A stretch of DNA of 64,000 nucleotides from Arcobacter sp. F2176 (GTDB lineage: Bacteria > Campylobacterota > Campylobacteria > Campylobacterales > Arcobacteraceae): contig NZ_PDJV01000002.1 of NCBI RefSeq assembly GCF_004116465.1, positions 124,001 to 188,000 of the forward strand, read 5' to 3'. The notes under the pieces were generated by a model that was not told the origin of the DNA, ran no database searches, and saw only the letters and a list, made by a program, of their open reading frames with translations. Shown here one piece after another: positions 1-7,964 of this stretch; the first letter of the stretch is position 1, and the number at the start of each line of letters is the position of its first letter. Position numbers and translations under genes: made by a program.

Positions 1-904
1 TTCTTCTTTTTTCATATTTTGGATAAAGATTTATAATACTTCTTTCAAACTCTTCTTTAAACATTGTAAAACTTTCAAACTCTTTAGGAATTGGTCTAGC
101 AAGAATTTCGAAGATATCAAAACCATTTCTAGCACTATTTTTTAAAGTATTATCTAAATAGTGTAAATAAGCTATATCTTCATTTATAGCATTTTTAGTT
201 CTATCAATTTTTCCATGTCCTGGGACTAAGATTTTATAATTTATTTTTTTTAATTTTTCTAGGGATTTTATCCAATCTGGAATATTTGCATGTGGTGTAG
301 CAAGGGTTCTTTTATTAAAAACTAAATCAGCTGCATAAAGTATTTTAGTATTTTCATCATAAATTACTAAATCACTTTTTGTATGACCATCTAAATAAAA
401 AAGTTTTAATTTATATCCATCTAGATTTAACTCATTTGATTTTAGTATTTCATTTGGAACTTTTATTTTAGTACCATTCATAGCACCTTGCACTAGATTA
501 TTTAGATTTGCAATATATAAATCTCCATTTTTTGCTATTTCATTTTTTGTAAATTCTGTTGAAAAGATTTCACTATTAGAAAAAGCATTATTCCCTAAGA
601 AATGATCAGGATGGTGGTGAGTATTGATTACATATTTTATTGGCTTATTTGTGATTTGTTTTATTTTCTTTTTTACTTCTTCTCCATACTCATATGAACT
701 ACCAGTATCTATTAAAATAACACTATTTTTTGTGATAATAAAAGCAGTATTTGAAATATCTCCACCATTTTTAACAGAAAAATACTCCTCTTTTCCATAA
801 AAATAGTAGCTATTGTTAGATAGTTTTATGGCTTTTAGTTCAAAATTAAAACTAGTAGAATATAAGAATGTTGAATAAAAAATAAATATATAAAAATATT
901 TCAT
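1..904 (-). CDS. Metallo-beta-lactamase-fold hydrolase of quinoprotein relay type (3' end beyond window)
   Basis: The reading frame starts at 904 (TAATG overlap with the stop of the SoxYZ-like gene) and stays open to the left edge, so about 301 residues are visible and the C-terminus is missing. The N-terminus is a signal peptide (MKYFYIFIFYSTFLYS). The zinc motif HxHxDH is present as H96-x-H98-x-D100-H101, with later AADLVF and PGHGK motifs typical of the fold. Zinc hydrolases of this kind occur next to SoxYZ-like carriers in PQQ-dehydrogenase clusters (the 'quinoprotein relay' TIGRFAM families). The location fits that role, but the substrate is unknown. Not recognised: the exact subtype (1 or 2). 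Confidence 0.8.
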   Translation of the reverse strand, partial: MKYFYIFIFYSTFLYSTSFNFELKAIKLSNNSYYFYGKEEYFSVKNGGDISNTAFIITKNSVILIDTGSSYEYGEEVKKKIKQITNKPIKYVINTHHHPDHFLGNNAFSNSEIFSTEFTKNEIAKNGDLYIANLNNLVQGAMNGTKIKVPNEILKSNELNLDGYKLKLFYLDGHTKSDLVIYDENTKILYAADLVFNKRTLATPHANIPDWIKSLEKLKKINYKILVPGHGKIDRTKNAINEDIAYLHYLDNTLKNSARNGFDIFEILARPIPKEFESFTMFKEEFERSIINLYPKYEKRR

Positions 905-1641
905 TATAATTCCAGTTTAAAATCGTTTCCTTCATTATCAAAGAAATGAATATTTAGATTTTTTACTTTCTTATTTATCTCAAAAATAAATCTAGGATTT
1001 TCACTAATTGCAGAAGTTGTTTTGATTGTTGATAATATTTTATTTGAATCTTGGATTGTGATTTTTTCTATATAAAATTCTAAGCTACCAAATATTAAAC
1101 CTGTTTCCATGGGATGGAAGATTGAAGCTTTAATTCTTTTATTATTATTTTTTATAAATATCTTTCCTTTTGTTATACCTAATTTTTTTGCAAATGATTT
1201 ATCTTTTGATGCAAGACTTGAAACATCACAACCTCCACCTAAACTTTTAATAAGTGCATTGTTTACATGCCATATATTTTTATTATCAAGAACCAATATT
1301 CTTAGTGGTGTTTCATTGGCAACTTTTATATTGGTAGAGAATACGGGAAGTATCTCTTTTATATCCATATCTATTATTATAGGGATTGGATTATAATCTG
1401 CAAATATAAGCATTCTTTTTGCATTCATTATTTTTGAAGCATCAATATAAATAGGAACTTGCAAGGAATTATCAGCAAACTTTGGAACTTGTATTTTGAT
1501 ATTTTTATTATCAAAGACATATTTATTTTCACCCATAATGGGTTTAGTAATATCTAAAAATGATGATGAATCAATTATTTCATCTGCACTTAAATTAATA
1601 TTTACTATTAGAAATATAATTGTAAAAACAAACTTTTTCAT
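904..1641 (-). CDS. Quinoprotein-associated SoxYZ-like carrier protein
   Basis: 245 residues with a signal peptide (MKKFVFTIIFLIVNINLSA), so exported. The first half resembles SoxY and ends in a glycine-rich GGGCDV motif with Cys138, the expected carrier cysteine. The second half (about 145-245) resembles SoxZ. SoxYZ carries sulfur intermediates on a C-terminal cysteine. In PQQ alcohol-dehydrogenase clusters a fused SoxYZ-like carrier is a known companion of unproven function. The cysteine is internal here, at the SoxY/SoxZ junction, as expected of the fusion. It lies between a DUF302 gene and the metallo-beta-lactamase-fold gene in one leftward operon starting with the c-550 cytochrome. Confidence 0.8.
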   Translation of the reverse strand: MKKFVFTIIFLIVNINLSADEIIDSSSFLDITKPIMGENKYVFDNKNIKIQVPKFADNSLQVPIYIDASKIMNAKRMLIFADYNPIPIIIDMDIKEILPVFSTNIKVANETPLRILVLDNKNIWHVNNALIKSLGGGCDVSSLASKDKSFAKKLGITKGKIFIKNNNKRIKASIFHPMETGLIFGSLEFYIEKITIQDSNKILSTIKTTSAISENPRFIFEINKKVKNLNIHFFDNEGNDFKLEL

Positions 1642-1664
1642 TATTTTATTCCTTTTATACCTTC

Positions 1665-2126
1665 TTAATTATCTAAGCTTCTTAAAATTAAATCTTTTAA
1701 TTTATTATTGATTATTATTGAAATATTATTAGCTTTTTCAAAACTATGAAATTTTTTATATGAGATATATAGATAAGTGTCTTTTTTATATATTGAGATG
1801 GAAAGAGGGCAAAATGTAATATTATGAATATTTTCCTCAATCATTTTTAAAGCAAAGCTTCTTTTACAAATTAATAAATTTTTACCTTTTTCTAGTGGAA
1901 TACTTTTTTTTAAAGCTTTAGCAAGAGTGTTTATTGACTTTGCTAAATCAAGCTCATGGATTATTACATATCCTTGATATGAGAGTTCACTTTTTAAGTT
2001 AATTAATAAGTCTTCAAATTTTTTATTTTCAAGCTTAATAGTAAATAAATTTTTGTCCTCATATACAGTAAAACTTGCATGTAAATTTATTGAGAACATT
2101 AAGATTATAAATAGCTGTTTATACAT
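1665..2126 (-). CDS. DUF302 domain protein, exported
   Basis: 153 residues. A signal peptide (to about residue 17, ending LHAS) is followed by a DUF302-like fold: a 'GYVIIHELDLAKSI' segment in the first half and 'CPLSISIYKKD' plus 'LYISYKKFH' strands in the second. DUF302 proteins are small, of unknown biochemical role, and often accompany sulfur or redox genes. It is 23 bp upstream of the SoxYZ-like gene and 43 bp downstream of pedF, all leftward, so probably co-transcribed. Assignment to DUF302 is by pattern only and the function is unknown. Confidence 0.65.
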   Translation of the reverse strand: MYKQLFIILMFSINLHASFTVYEDKNLFTIKLENKKFEDLLINLKSELSYQGYVIIHELDLAKSINTLAKALKKSIPLEKGKNLLICKRSFALKMIEENIHNITFCPLSISIYKKDTYLYISYKKFHSFEKANNISIIINNKLKDLILRSLDN

Positions 2127-2157
2127 TTTATATCCTAATTATATTTGTTTCTATTTA

Positions 2158-2182
2158 AGAAGAAGACAATTAGTCTTCTTCT
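2158..2182 (-). terminator. Hairpin at the end of pedF
   Basis: A perfect 10-bp inverted repeat (2158-2167 with 2173-2182, loop AATTA) overlaps the pedF stop codon. On the minus strand it is followed by a weakly T-rich stretch. It could be a partial terminator or mRNA-stabilising hairpin that lowers expression of the DUF302, SoxYZ-like and hydrolase genes relative to the cytochrome. Confidence 0.4.
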
Positions 2183-2577
2183 GGAAGTGTTTCCAACCAA
2201 CTATAAATGGCCCATAATGCAGAGTTTGGAATTATATCATCTGGAAAAGGTGGCATGTATACATTTCCATTTCTAACCGCTCCTCCTCTAACCATACCTA
2301 AGAAATATTCATCATCACCATCGGTTAAAAGTCTTAAGTCAGGTGCAATACCTCCCGATTTTGCTTCTAATCCATGACATCTTGCACAATTTTGATTAAA
2401 TGCAGTTGCCCCAACTTCTATTGCTAATTTATTACCTGAAAATGGATTTTTAAATACATCATCTTTTACTTCTGGTAATCCTTGTGTATCAACTTTTTGT
2501 GGTGCCATATCTCCATGAGAAAAGGCTAAAGTTGTAACAGTTAATAAAACACATGTTGTCTTTCTTATTATTGACAT
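2170..2577 (-). CDS. pedF: Cytochrome c-550, PedF type
   Basis: 135 residues, signal peptide then mature protein from about HGDMAPQ. One haem c site C64-A-R-C67-H68 (NQNCARCHG) and a probable axial Met108 in VYMPPF. The stretch 'QNCARCHGLEAKSGGIAPDLR' region and the HGD...VDT..GLP N-terminus match PedF, the electron acceptor of PQQ ethanol dehydrogenase in Pseudomonas. It is divergent from the alcohol dehydrogenase across a 290-bp shared control region that holds two GCTATA operators. Role: takes electrons from reduced PQQ in the periplasm and passes them toward a terminal oxidase. Confidence 0.9.
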   Translation of the reverse strand: MSIIRKTTCVLLTVTTLAFSHGDMAPQKVDTQGLPEVKDDVFKNPFSGNKLAIEVGATAFNQNCARCHGLEAKSGGIAPDLRLLTDGDDEYFLGMVRGGAVRNGNVYMPPFPDDIIPNSALWAIYSWLETLPEED

Positions 2578-2618
2578 GTCTTCCCCTTAATAATTAATTT
2601 GTGAAAGTATATCATTGG

Positions 2619-2638
2619 ATTATAGCTTCATTATAGCC
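2619..2638 (-). promoter_or_regulatory. GCTATA direct-repeat operator upstream of pedF
   Basis: On the minus strand this reads GGCTATAATGAAGCTATAAT, a perfect 8-nt direct repeat GCTATAAT with an 11-bp period. It lies 42-61 bp upstream of the pedF start and has the same orientation as pedF. The same arrangement recurs at 2756, 13316 and 13339. OmpR-family regulators commonly bind such one-turn direct repeats; binding by the 10657-11316 regulator is an inference. Confidence 0.65.
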
Positions 2639-2755
2639 CTTAATTATCTATAAAATTGCTAAAAAAGTATGTTTTTTGAACTATTAAATTTAATTTATAA
2701 TTTAGAAATATAATTATATTCCATAAAATGGTTTATTTTAGAATAATTATGTGAT

Positions 2756-2775
2756 GGCTAAATTCAAGCTATAAA
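2756..2775 (+). promoter_or_regulatory. GCTATA direct-repeat operator upstream of PQQ alcohol dehydrogenase
   Basis: Reads GGCTAAATTCAAGCTATAAA: half-sites GCTAAATT and GCTATAAA with an 11-bp period and the same N3 spacer as the other copies. It lies about 92-112 bp upstream of the dehydrogenase start and is oriented toward it. The first half-site is slightly degenerate. Confidence 0.6.
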
Positions 2776-2867
2776 TGTGTACTAAGATTATGGAATTATT
2801 TTTTTGATGAATTAGTAATCTTATTAATTGATTTAAAAAGTAAGTTTATATTAGAAGGGGAGGGATA

Positions 2868-4757
2868 ATGATGAATAATCATTTTTTAAAGAAAATAGCA
2901 TTAATCGCTTTTTTAAGTTGCATTGGATTCCAATATACTTTGGCAGATGTTAAAACTAGCAAGGTTACTTGGAAAGATATTATTAATGACCAAGATACAC
3001 CTAAAGATGTTTTAGGTTATGGTATGGGACCAAAAGCACAAAGGTATTCTAAACTTACACAAGTGAATACTGATACTGTTAAAGACTTAGTGCCTGTTTG
3101 GAGTTATTCATTTGGTGGAGAAAAACAAAGAGGTCAAGAATCACAGGCTTTAGTTTATGATGGTATTATTTATGTTACAGGTTCTTATTCAAGAATTATT
3201 GCCTTAGATGCAAAAACTGGTAAAAGAATTTGGGCATACAATCATCGATTGCCACCAGATATTAGACCTTGTTGTGATGTGGTTAATAGAGGTGCTGCAA
3301 TATTTGGAGATAAAGTATTTTTTGGAACATTAGATGCTGGAATTGTTGCTCTAAATAAAAATACAGGAAAAGTTGTTTGGAAGAAAAGATTTGGTTATGA
3401 AGATAGACCAAATAAAGGTTACCAAGATGGTTATACAATGACTGGTGCACCAACAATAGTAAAAGATAAAAAAACAGGGAAAGTTCTTTTAATTCATGGT
3501 TCTTCAGGGGATGAATTTGGAGTAATAGGTAAATTATTTGCCTTAGATCCTGATACTGGGAAAGAAATTTGGATGAGACCGTTAGTTGAAGGGCATTATG
3601 GAAAACTAAATGGTAAAAAATCAACTCCTTCTGGAGATCCAAAAGCACCAACTTGGCCAAATGACCCTAAAAATAAAACTGGTAAAAAAACTGCCTGGAG
3701 TCATGGTGGTGGTGCTCCTTGGCAAAGTGCTAGTTATGATTTAGAAACAAATACTATTATAATAGGAACAGGTAATCCTGGACCATGGAATACTTGGGAA
3801 AGAACAGCAGATGGTGGAGATCCAAGAGATTGGGATAGTTTATATACCTCAGGACAAATTGGTATTGACCCAAGTACTGGAGATATAAAATGGTTTTATC
3901 AACATACACCAAATGATGGTTGGGATTTTTCAGGTAATAATGAATTAGTTTTATTTGATTATGTTGATAATGGTAAAACAATTAAAGCTACAGCTCATGC
4001 AGATAGAAATGGGTTCTTTTATGTAATTAATAGATCTGAAATGCCAAAAGTTAAAAAACAAAGAGAAGATCAAGCAAGAAGATTCGTAAAAGCATTTCCT
4101 TTTGTTGATAATATAACTTGGGCAAGTCATATTGATGAAAAAACAGGAAGACCAGCGGTGGATATTAATCAATATCCACCTTTACCTAAAAAAGGTGAGA
4201 AAAAAGGTAAGGTTATCCATGTATCACCTCCTTTCTTAGGTGGTAAAAACTGGAATCCAATGGCTTATAGTCAAGATACTGGACTATTTTATCTAGGTGC
4301 AAATCATTGGAAAGAAGACTATTGGACAACACCAATACAGTATAAAAAAGGTGCTGCTTATTTAGGTCAAGGATTTAAGATAAAAAGAATGTATCCTGAT
4401 CATGTTGGTATATTAAGAGCAGTTGATCCTGTAAAAGGAAAAATTGTTTGGTCACATAAAGAAAAACTTCCTTTATGGGCAGGTGTTTTAGCTACAAAAG
4501 GTGGATTAATATTTACTGGAACTGGTGAAGGTTTTGTAAAAGCATTTGATGCAAAAACTGGAAAAGAATTATGGAAGTTTCAAACTGGTTCAGGAATTGT
4601 GTCTTGCCCTATTACTTGGGAAGAAGATGGAGAACAATATATTGGTTTAGCTAGTGGTTATGGTGGAGCTGTTCCTTTATGGGGTGGTGACATGGCCAAA
4701 TTGACTAAATCAGTTTCTCAAGGTGGTTCATTTTGGGTATTTAAATTAAAAAGATAA
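2868..4757 (+). CDS. PQQ-dependent alcohol dehydrogenase (methanol/ethanol type, calcium-type active site)
   Basis: 629 residues, signal peptide to about residue 27. It is an eight-bladed quinoprotein with repeated W-motif segments (e.g. ALDAKTGKRIWAY, AFDAKTGKELWKF). The vicinal disulfide C135-C136 (RPCCDVV) that stacks on PQQ is present. The catalytic region reads WDFSG: Asp353 is the catalytic base and the +2 position is Ser355. Lanthanide enzymes (XoxF, PedH) carry Asp at +2; Ser is the ExaA/PedE state, so calcium use is predicted. No CxxCH haem domain, so it needs the separate cytochrome pedF. Two adjacent ATGs (2868, 2871) both fit the AGGGGAGGG ribosome site. Nearest named relative by motifs: exaA/pedE. 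Confidence 0.92.
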   Translation: MMNNHFLKKIALIAFLSCIGFQYTLADVKTSKVTWKDIINDQDTPKDVLGYGMGPKAQRYSKLTQVNTDTVKDLVPVWSYSFGGEKQRGQESQALVYDGIIYVTGSYSRIIALDAKTGKRIWAYNHRLPPDIRPCCDVVNRGAAIFGDKVFFGTLDAGIVALNKNTGKVVWKKRFGYEDRPNKGYQDGYTMTGAPTIVKDKKTGKVLLIHGSSGDEFGVIGKLFALDPDTGKEIWMRPLVEGHYGKLNGKKSTPSGDPKAPTWPNDPKNKTGKKTAWSHGGGAPWQSASYDLETNTIIIGTGNPGPWNTWERTADGGDPRDWDSLYTSGQIGIDPSTGDIKWFYQHTPNDGWDFSGNNELVLFDYVDNGKTIKATAHADRNGFFYVINRSEMPKVKKQREDQARRFVKAFPFVDNITWASHIDEKTGRPAVDINQYPPLPKKGEKKGKVIHVSPPFLGGKNWNPMAYSQDTGLFYLGANHWKEDYWTTPIQYKKGAAYLGQGFKIKRMYPDHVGILRAVDPVKGKIVWSHKEKLPLWAGVLATKGGLIFTGTGEGFVKAFDAKTGKELWKFQTGSGIVSCPITWEEDGEQYIGLASGYGGAVPLWGGDMAKLTKSVSQGGSFWVFKLKR

Positions 4758-4762
4758 GATTA

Positions 4763-4791
4763 AAGTTAGATATATTTATTATATCTAACTT
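4763..4791 (+). terminator. Hairpin after the alcohol dehydrogenase
   Basis: Perfect 12-bp inverted repeat (4763-4774 with 4780-4791, 5-nt loop) directly after the dehydrogenase stop. There is no following T-run, so it may be a processing or stabilising hairpin rather than a full terminator. It would separate the abundant dehydrogenase message from the pentapeptide gene. Confidence 0.5.
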
Positions 4792-4806
4792 ATAAAAGGT
4801 ACAGAA

Positions 4807-5502
4807 ATGAAAAATGTAATTTTAGCGATAATTATGCTTTTTTCTATAAGTTATGCACAGGAAGATGAATCTCTTATTATTAATGGATGTAAATTAAAAT
4901 CTAGAACAAGTTGTCCTAATGTAGATCTTAGAAATAAGGATTTATCAAATTTAGATTTAAGTTACTCTAACTTTGAGGGAGCAAACTTTGAAGGAGCTAT
5001 ATTAGATGGGACAGATTTAAGTTTTTCCAATCTAAAAAAAACAAATTTCAAAAATGCGAAATTGCGTCATTCGATTTTAAAACAGTCAGATATGACACAA
5101 GTAAATTTAGAAAATGCAAATTTGGCAAGAGCAGATTTAAGACATACAAATATTAGAGCTGCTAAAGCATATAATGCAAATTTTGAAGCAATTAATGCTT
5201 GGGCTTTATTTGGTCAAGGTGGAAAGTATGATGGTGCTTCTTTTATAGGGGCTAATTTGAATTTTGCAAGAATGAGTGGTTCTAGTATGAAAAATTGTAA
5301 TTTTGAAGCTTCAAATCTTGAAGCAGCATGGATGACGAAAATTGATTTTACAGGTTCAAATTTTAAAAATGCTAATTTACAAGAATCAAAGCTTCCTAAT
5401 TCTTCATTTATAGATGCGAATTTAACTGGTGCACGAATTCATTATGCAAATTTTGGAGATGTAAATATGCAGGGGTGTATAAATTGTCCTGTAAATTGGT
5501 AA
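4807..5502 (+). CDS. Pentapeptide-repeat protein, exported
   Basis: 231 residues with a signal peptide (MKNVILAIIMLFSISYA). The rest is a run of A(N/D)LxX / A(N/D)FxX pentapeptides (e.g. ANFEG, TDLSF, ANLEN, ADLRH), which fold as a right-handed quadrilateral beta-helix. It has Cys pairs near both ends (C28 and C36; a CINCP motif at the C-terminus), suggesting a periplasmic disulfide-capped helix. It lies between the alcohol dehydrogenase and pqqA on the same strand. From memory, Pseudomonas alcohol-oxidation loci also contain pentapeptide-repeat genes, so a support role is plausible, but no function is known. Confidence 0.8.
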   Translation: MKNVILAIIMLFSISYAQEDESLIINGCKLKSRTSCPNVDLRNKDLSNLDLSYSNFEGANFEGAILDGTDLSFSNLKKTNFKNAKLRHSILKQSDMTQVNLENANLARADLRHTNIRAAKAYNANFEAINAWALFGQGGKYDGASFIGANLNFARMSGSSMKNCNFEASNLEAAWMTKIDFTGSNFKNANLQESKLPNSSFIDANLTGARIHYANFGDVNMQGCINCPVNW

Positions 5503-5537
5503 ATAAAAAATAAAATCTTGAAAAGGAGGACAATATT

Positions 5538-5612
5538 ATGAAATGGGAAACACCAGCGTTCGTTGATAATAGATTTGGTTTTGAAGTGACAATGTATATT
5601 TGTCATGAATAA
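5538..5612 (+). CDS. pqqA: PqqA, precursor peptide of PQQ
   Basis: A 24-residue peptide, MKWETPAFVDNRFGFEVTMYICHE by position, with a strong ribosome site (AAAAGGAGGACAATATT). It matches PqqA closely, including the EVTxY core: Glu16 and Tyr20 are the two residues joined by PqqE and converted to pyrroloquinoline quinone. The gene lies 36 bp after the pentapeptide gene and about 110 bp before pqqB, with a hairpin between. The EVTMYI segment resembles Klebsiella PqqA more than the longer methylotroph peptides. No pqqF-type peptidase gene is seen in this cluster. Confidence 0.95.
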   Translation: MKWETPAFVDNRFGFEVTMYICHE

Positions 5613-5632
5613 AAATTTTCAAAAATAAACTT

Positions 5633-5672
5633 AAAAGTTAGAGAATTTTTCTCTAACTTTTATTCTTTTTTA
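5633..5672 (+). terminator. Attenuator-type hairpin between pqqA and pqqB
   Basis: Perfect 11-bp stem (5633-5643 with 5651-5661, 7-nt loop) followed by a T-rich tail (ATTCTTTTTT). This is a good intrinsic terminator placed after pqqA and before pqqB. A partial terminator here would give more pqqA message than pqqB-E message, as described for other pqq operons in which precursor peptide is needed in stoichiometric amounts. Confidence 0.75.
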
Positions 5673-5721
5673 CTTGAGTTTATAATAGATAAATTCAATT
5701 AAAAAAAGAGTTAGGATTATT

Positions 5722-6636
5722 ATGAAAATAGAAGTTTTAGGTTCAAGTGCTGGAGGAGGACTTCCTCAGTTTAATTGTAATTGTGATAACTGTAAAGCTT
5801 ATAGAGAAGGCAAAAAAACAGTTAAAAGAAGAACTCAAAGTTCAATTACTATTAGTGAAGATGGTAAAAACTGGGTTTTATTTAATACTTCACCTGATAT
5901 TTTAGAACAAATACATAATTCACCCTTTTTACAGCCCCAACAAAGACGAGAGACTAAAATAAAAGCAATCATTTTTATTGATGCCCAAATTGATCATACA
6001 ACTGGTCTTTTGATGTTAAGGGAAGGTTGTCCCCATGAAGTATATTGTACAAAAGAGGTAAATGAAGAACTAAATACTTCATTTCCACTTTTTAAGATGT
6101 TGACACATTGGGATGGTGGAGGAATTAAATATAATGAAATCACTCCTAATAATAAGAGTTTTGAAATACCAGTAATGCCAAGTTATGAGTTTTTTGCACT
6201 TCCTCTTATCTCAAATGCACCCCCATATTCTAAATACAGAGATAAACCAAGAGCAGGGGATAATATTGGTATTGTGGTTAGAAATAAAATCACTGGTAAA
6301 AAACTTTTTTATCTTCCTGGACTAGGGGTTGTAGAAAAACATATTGTAACTGAGATGAGAGATGCAGATATTTTACTTGTGGATGGAACAGTATGGACAA
6401 ATGATGAAATGATAAAAAATGGTTTCTCAATAAAACTTGGAACAGATATGGGACATATCCCTTTAAGTGGTGAAGAGGGACTTATTAAGATACTTGATAC
6501 TTTGGAAAAACCAAGAAAAATATTAATACATATAAATAATACAAATCCAATACTTGATGAAGAAAATGATGAGTATAAGGAACTTATTTCCCATGGAATT
6601 GAAGTGTCCTACGATGGTATGAGTATAGAGATTTAG
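5722..6636 (+). CDS. pqqB: PqqB, PQQ biosynthesis protein (MBL fold)
   Basis: 304 residues, the usual PqqB length. The N-terminus MKIEVLGSSAGGGLPQFNC is the family signature, followed by a Cys cluster (C19, C21, C24) that binds a structural zinc. A metallo-beta-lactamase-like core carries DAQIDHTTGLLMLREG. PqqB is an oxygenase acting on the cross-linked Glu-Tyr intermediate. It is the first gene after the attenuator hairpin; an ABM-domain gene and pqqC follow closely. Cytoplasmic, no signal peptide. Confidence 0.95.
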   Translation: MKIEVLGSSAGGGLPQFNCNCDNCKAYREGKKTVKRRTQSSITISEDGKNWVLFNTSPDILEQIHNSPFLQPQQRRETKIKAIIFIDAQIDHTTGLLMLREGCPHEVYCTKEVNEELNTSFPLFKMLTHWDGGGIKYNEITPNNKSFEIPVMPSYEFFALPLISNAPPYSKYRDKPRAGDNIGIVVRNKITGKKLFYLPGLGVVEKHIVTEMRDADILLVDGTVWTNDEMIKNGFSIKLGTDMGHIPLSGEEGLIKILDTLEKPRKILIHINNTNPILDEENDEYKELISHGIEVSYDGMSIEI

Positions 6637-6661
6637 TAAAAGAAGATAAAAAGGAAATATC

Positions 6662-6958
6662 ATGAAAAATATAGTAATTGTAGCAACAGTTAAAGTAAAA
6701 GCTGGATTTAAAGATGAAGTTTATTCTGAACTTCTAAAATTACATGAAGCAACTCATAAACATGATGAGGGTTGTATTCAATATGATTTGCACAAAAATT
6801 TAGATGATGAAAATAGTTTTACTTTTGTAGAAACTTGGCAAAATGCAAAACTTTTAGATGAGCATATGAAAAAAGAACATTTTTTGAAATTTGCTCAATC
6901 TGTAGATGGTAAATTAGAACTTTTAGATATACAAAAATTAAAAAAAGTTAATTTATAA
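6662..6958 (+). CDS. Antibiotic biosynthesis monooxygenase (ABM) domain protein
   Basis: 98 residues, a single ABM ferredoxin-like domain: an IVATVKVKAGF strand, EGCIQYDLHKN, then FTFVETWQN and a helix with LDEHMKKEHF. It resembles the YgiN group of small quinol monooxygenases. It sits between pqqB (25 bp away) and pqqC (12 bp away), which is not part of the canonical pqq set. ABM proteins use aromatic or quinol substrates without cofactors, so action on a PQQ intermediate or protection from a reactive quinone are both possible. This is inference from position. Confidence 0.75.
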   Translation: MKNIVIVATVKVKAGFKDEVYSELLKLHEATHKHDEGCIQYDLHKNLDDENSFTFVETWQNAKLLDEHMKKEHFLKFAQSVDGKLELLDIQKLKKVNL

Positions 6959-6970
6959 GAGGAGAAGAAA

Positions 6971-7726
6971 ATGACAAAAAAAATGGAACAATTATTATCA
7001 AAAGAAGAGTTTGAAGCAAAACTAAGAGGTATGGGTGAGATGTATCATATTCATCATCCTTTTCATATAAGAATGTATGAGGGGTCTTGTACTAAAGAGG
7101 AGATTCAAGGTTGGGTTGCAAATAGATTTTATTATCAAACAGCAATTCCAATTAAAGATGCGGCGATTATGTCAAATAATCCACCACTAGAAGATAGAAG
7201 AAAGTGGATAGATAGAATTATTGATCATGATAGTGTTGGTGGAGGAATTGAAGCTTGGTTGGAACTTGGTGAAGCAGTAGGACTTAAAAAGGAAGATTTA
7301 ATTTCTCACAAATATGTATTACCAGCAGTTAAATTTGCAGTTGATGCATATATAAATTTTGCAAAACAAAGACCATGGAAAGAGGCTGCAATGTCATCTT
7401 TAACAGAGATGTTTGCACCTCAAATTCACCAACAAAGACTAGATACTTGGCCTAAAAACTATCCTTGGATTGAGCAAAATGGCTTGAGATATTTTCAAAA
7501 AAGATTGAGTGAAGCAAGAAGAGATGTTCAACATGGTTTGGCTTTGACACTTGAAGAGTTTAATACTATTGAGTTACAAAAAAAGGCATGTGAAATTTTA
7601 CAGTTCAAATTAGATATTCTTTGGACTATGTGTGATGCTTTATATTTAGCATATGAACTTAAGCGACCACCATATTTTAATATAAAGGGATGTAATGCAA
7701 CTAGAAAAATCAATTGCAGTGAATGA
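6971..7726 (+). CDS. pqqC: PqqC, pyrroloquinoline-quinone synthase
   Basis: 251 residues, the family's normal size. All-helical haem-oxygenase-like fold with PqqC signatures: [37 protein letters not shown] and [11 protein letters not shown]. It performs the last step, ring closure and eight-electron oxidation to PQQ using oxygen. Ribosome site GAGGAGAAGAAA. Its 3' end overlaps pqqD by 32 bp in another frame, which indicates translational coupling. Confidence 0.95.
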   Translation: MTKKMEQLLSKEEFEAKLRGMGEMYHIHHPFHIRMYEGSCTKEEIQGWVANRFYYQTAIPIKDAAIMSNNPPLEDRRKWIDRIIDHDSVGGGIEAWLELGEAVGLKKEDLISHKYVLPAVKFAVDAYINFAKQRPWKEAAMSSLTEMFAPQIHQQRLDTWPKNYPWIEQNGLRYFQKRLSEARRDVQHGLALTLEEFNTIELQKKACEILQFKLDILWTMCDALYLAYELKRPPYFNIKGCNATRKINCSE

Positions 7727-7964
7727 TCATTTCCAATTACAATATGAAGAGGCACAAGGGTGTTTTGTACTATTGTATCCTGAAGGAATGGTGCAGTTAA
7801 ATCAAAGTGCTGGCGAGATTATGAATTTATGTGATGGTAAAAAAAGCTGTTTAGATATTGCAAAAATCTTAGAAGAGAAATTTCAAATGCCTGATTTAAA
7901 AAAAGATGTGGAAGCTTTTTTAAAAGAAGCTTTTGAGCGTAAGTGGGTGATGTATGCAAACTGA
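7695..7964 (+). CDS. pqqD: PqqD, PqqA-peptide chaperone
   Basis: 89 residues with the PqqD/RRE fold: a beta-hairpin ([36 protein letters not shown]) and helices ([23 protein letters not shown]). PqqD binds PqqA and presents it to the radical-SAM enzyme PqqE. The start ATG at 7695 lies inside pqqC and the stop overlaps the start of pqqE (7954-7964), so C, D and E are tightly coupled. An ATG start with AAAGGGATGTA upstream supports this choice. Confidence 0.93.
   Translation: MQLEKSIAVNDHFQLQYEEAQGCFVLLYPEGMVQLNQSAGEIMNLCDGKKSCLDIAKILEEKFQMPDLKKDVEAFLKEAFERKWVMYAN

Larger units (their letters stand above)
2578..2867. promoter_or_regulatory. Divergent control region pedF / PQQ alcohol dehydrogenase
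   Basis: 290 bp without a gene, very AT-rich. It holds two GCTATA direct-repeat sites (listed separately), one reading toward pedF and one toward the dehydrogenase. Immediately before the dehydrogenase start is a strong purine-rich Shine-Dalgarno (AGGGGAGGGATA). I see no open frame of note in it. Confidence 0.7.

Noticed and set aside
1109-1711. Plus-strand frames opposite the SoxYZ-like gene
   Set aside because: Hydrophobic shadow frames of a gene with recognisable domains and signal peptide on the other strand.
3283-3981. Long open frames on the minus strand inside the PQQ dehydrogenase gene
   Set aside because: Composition is Leu/Tyr/Gln/His-rich, as expected for the complement of an AT-rich coding gene; there is no ribosome site and the plus-strand protein is a clear family member.
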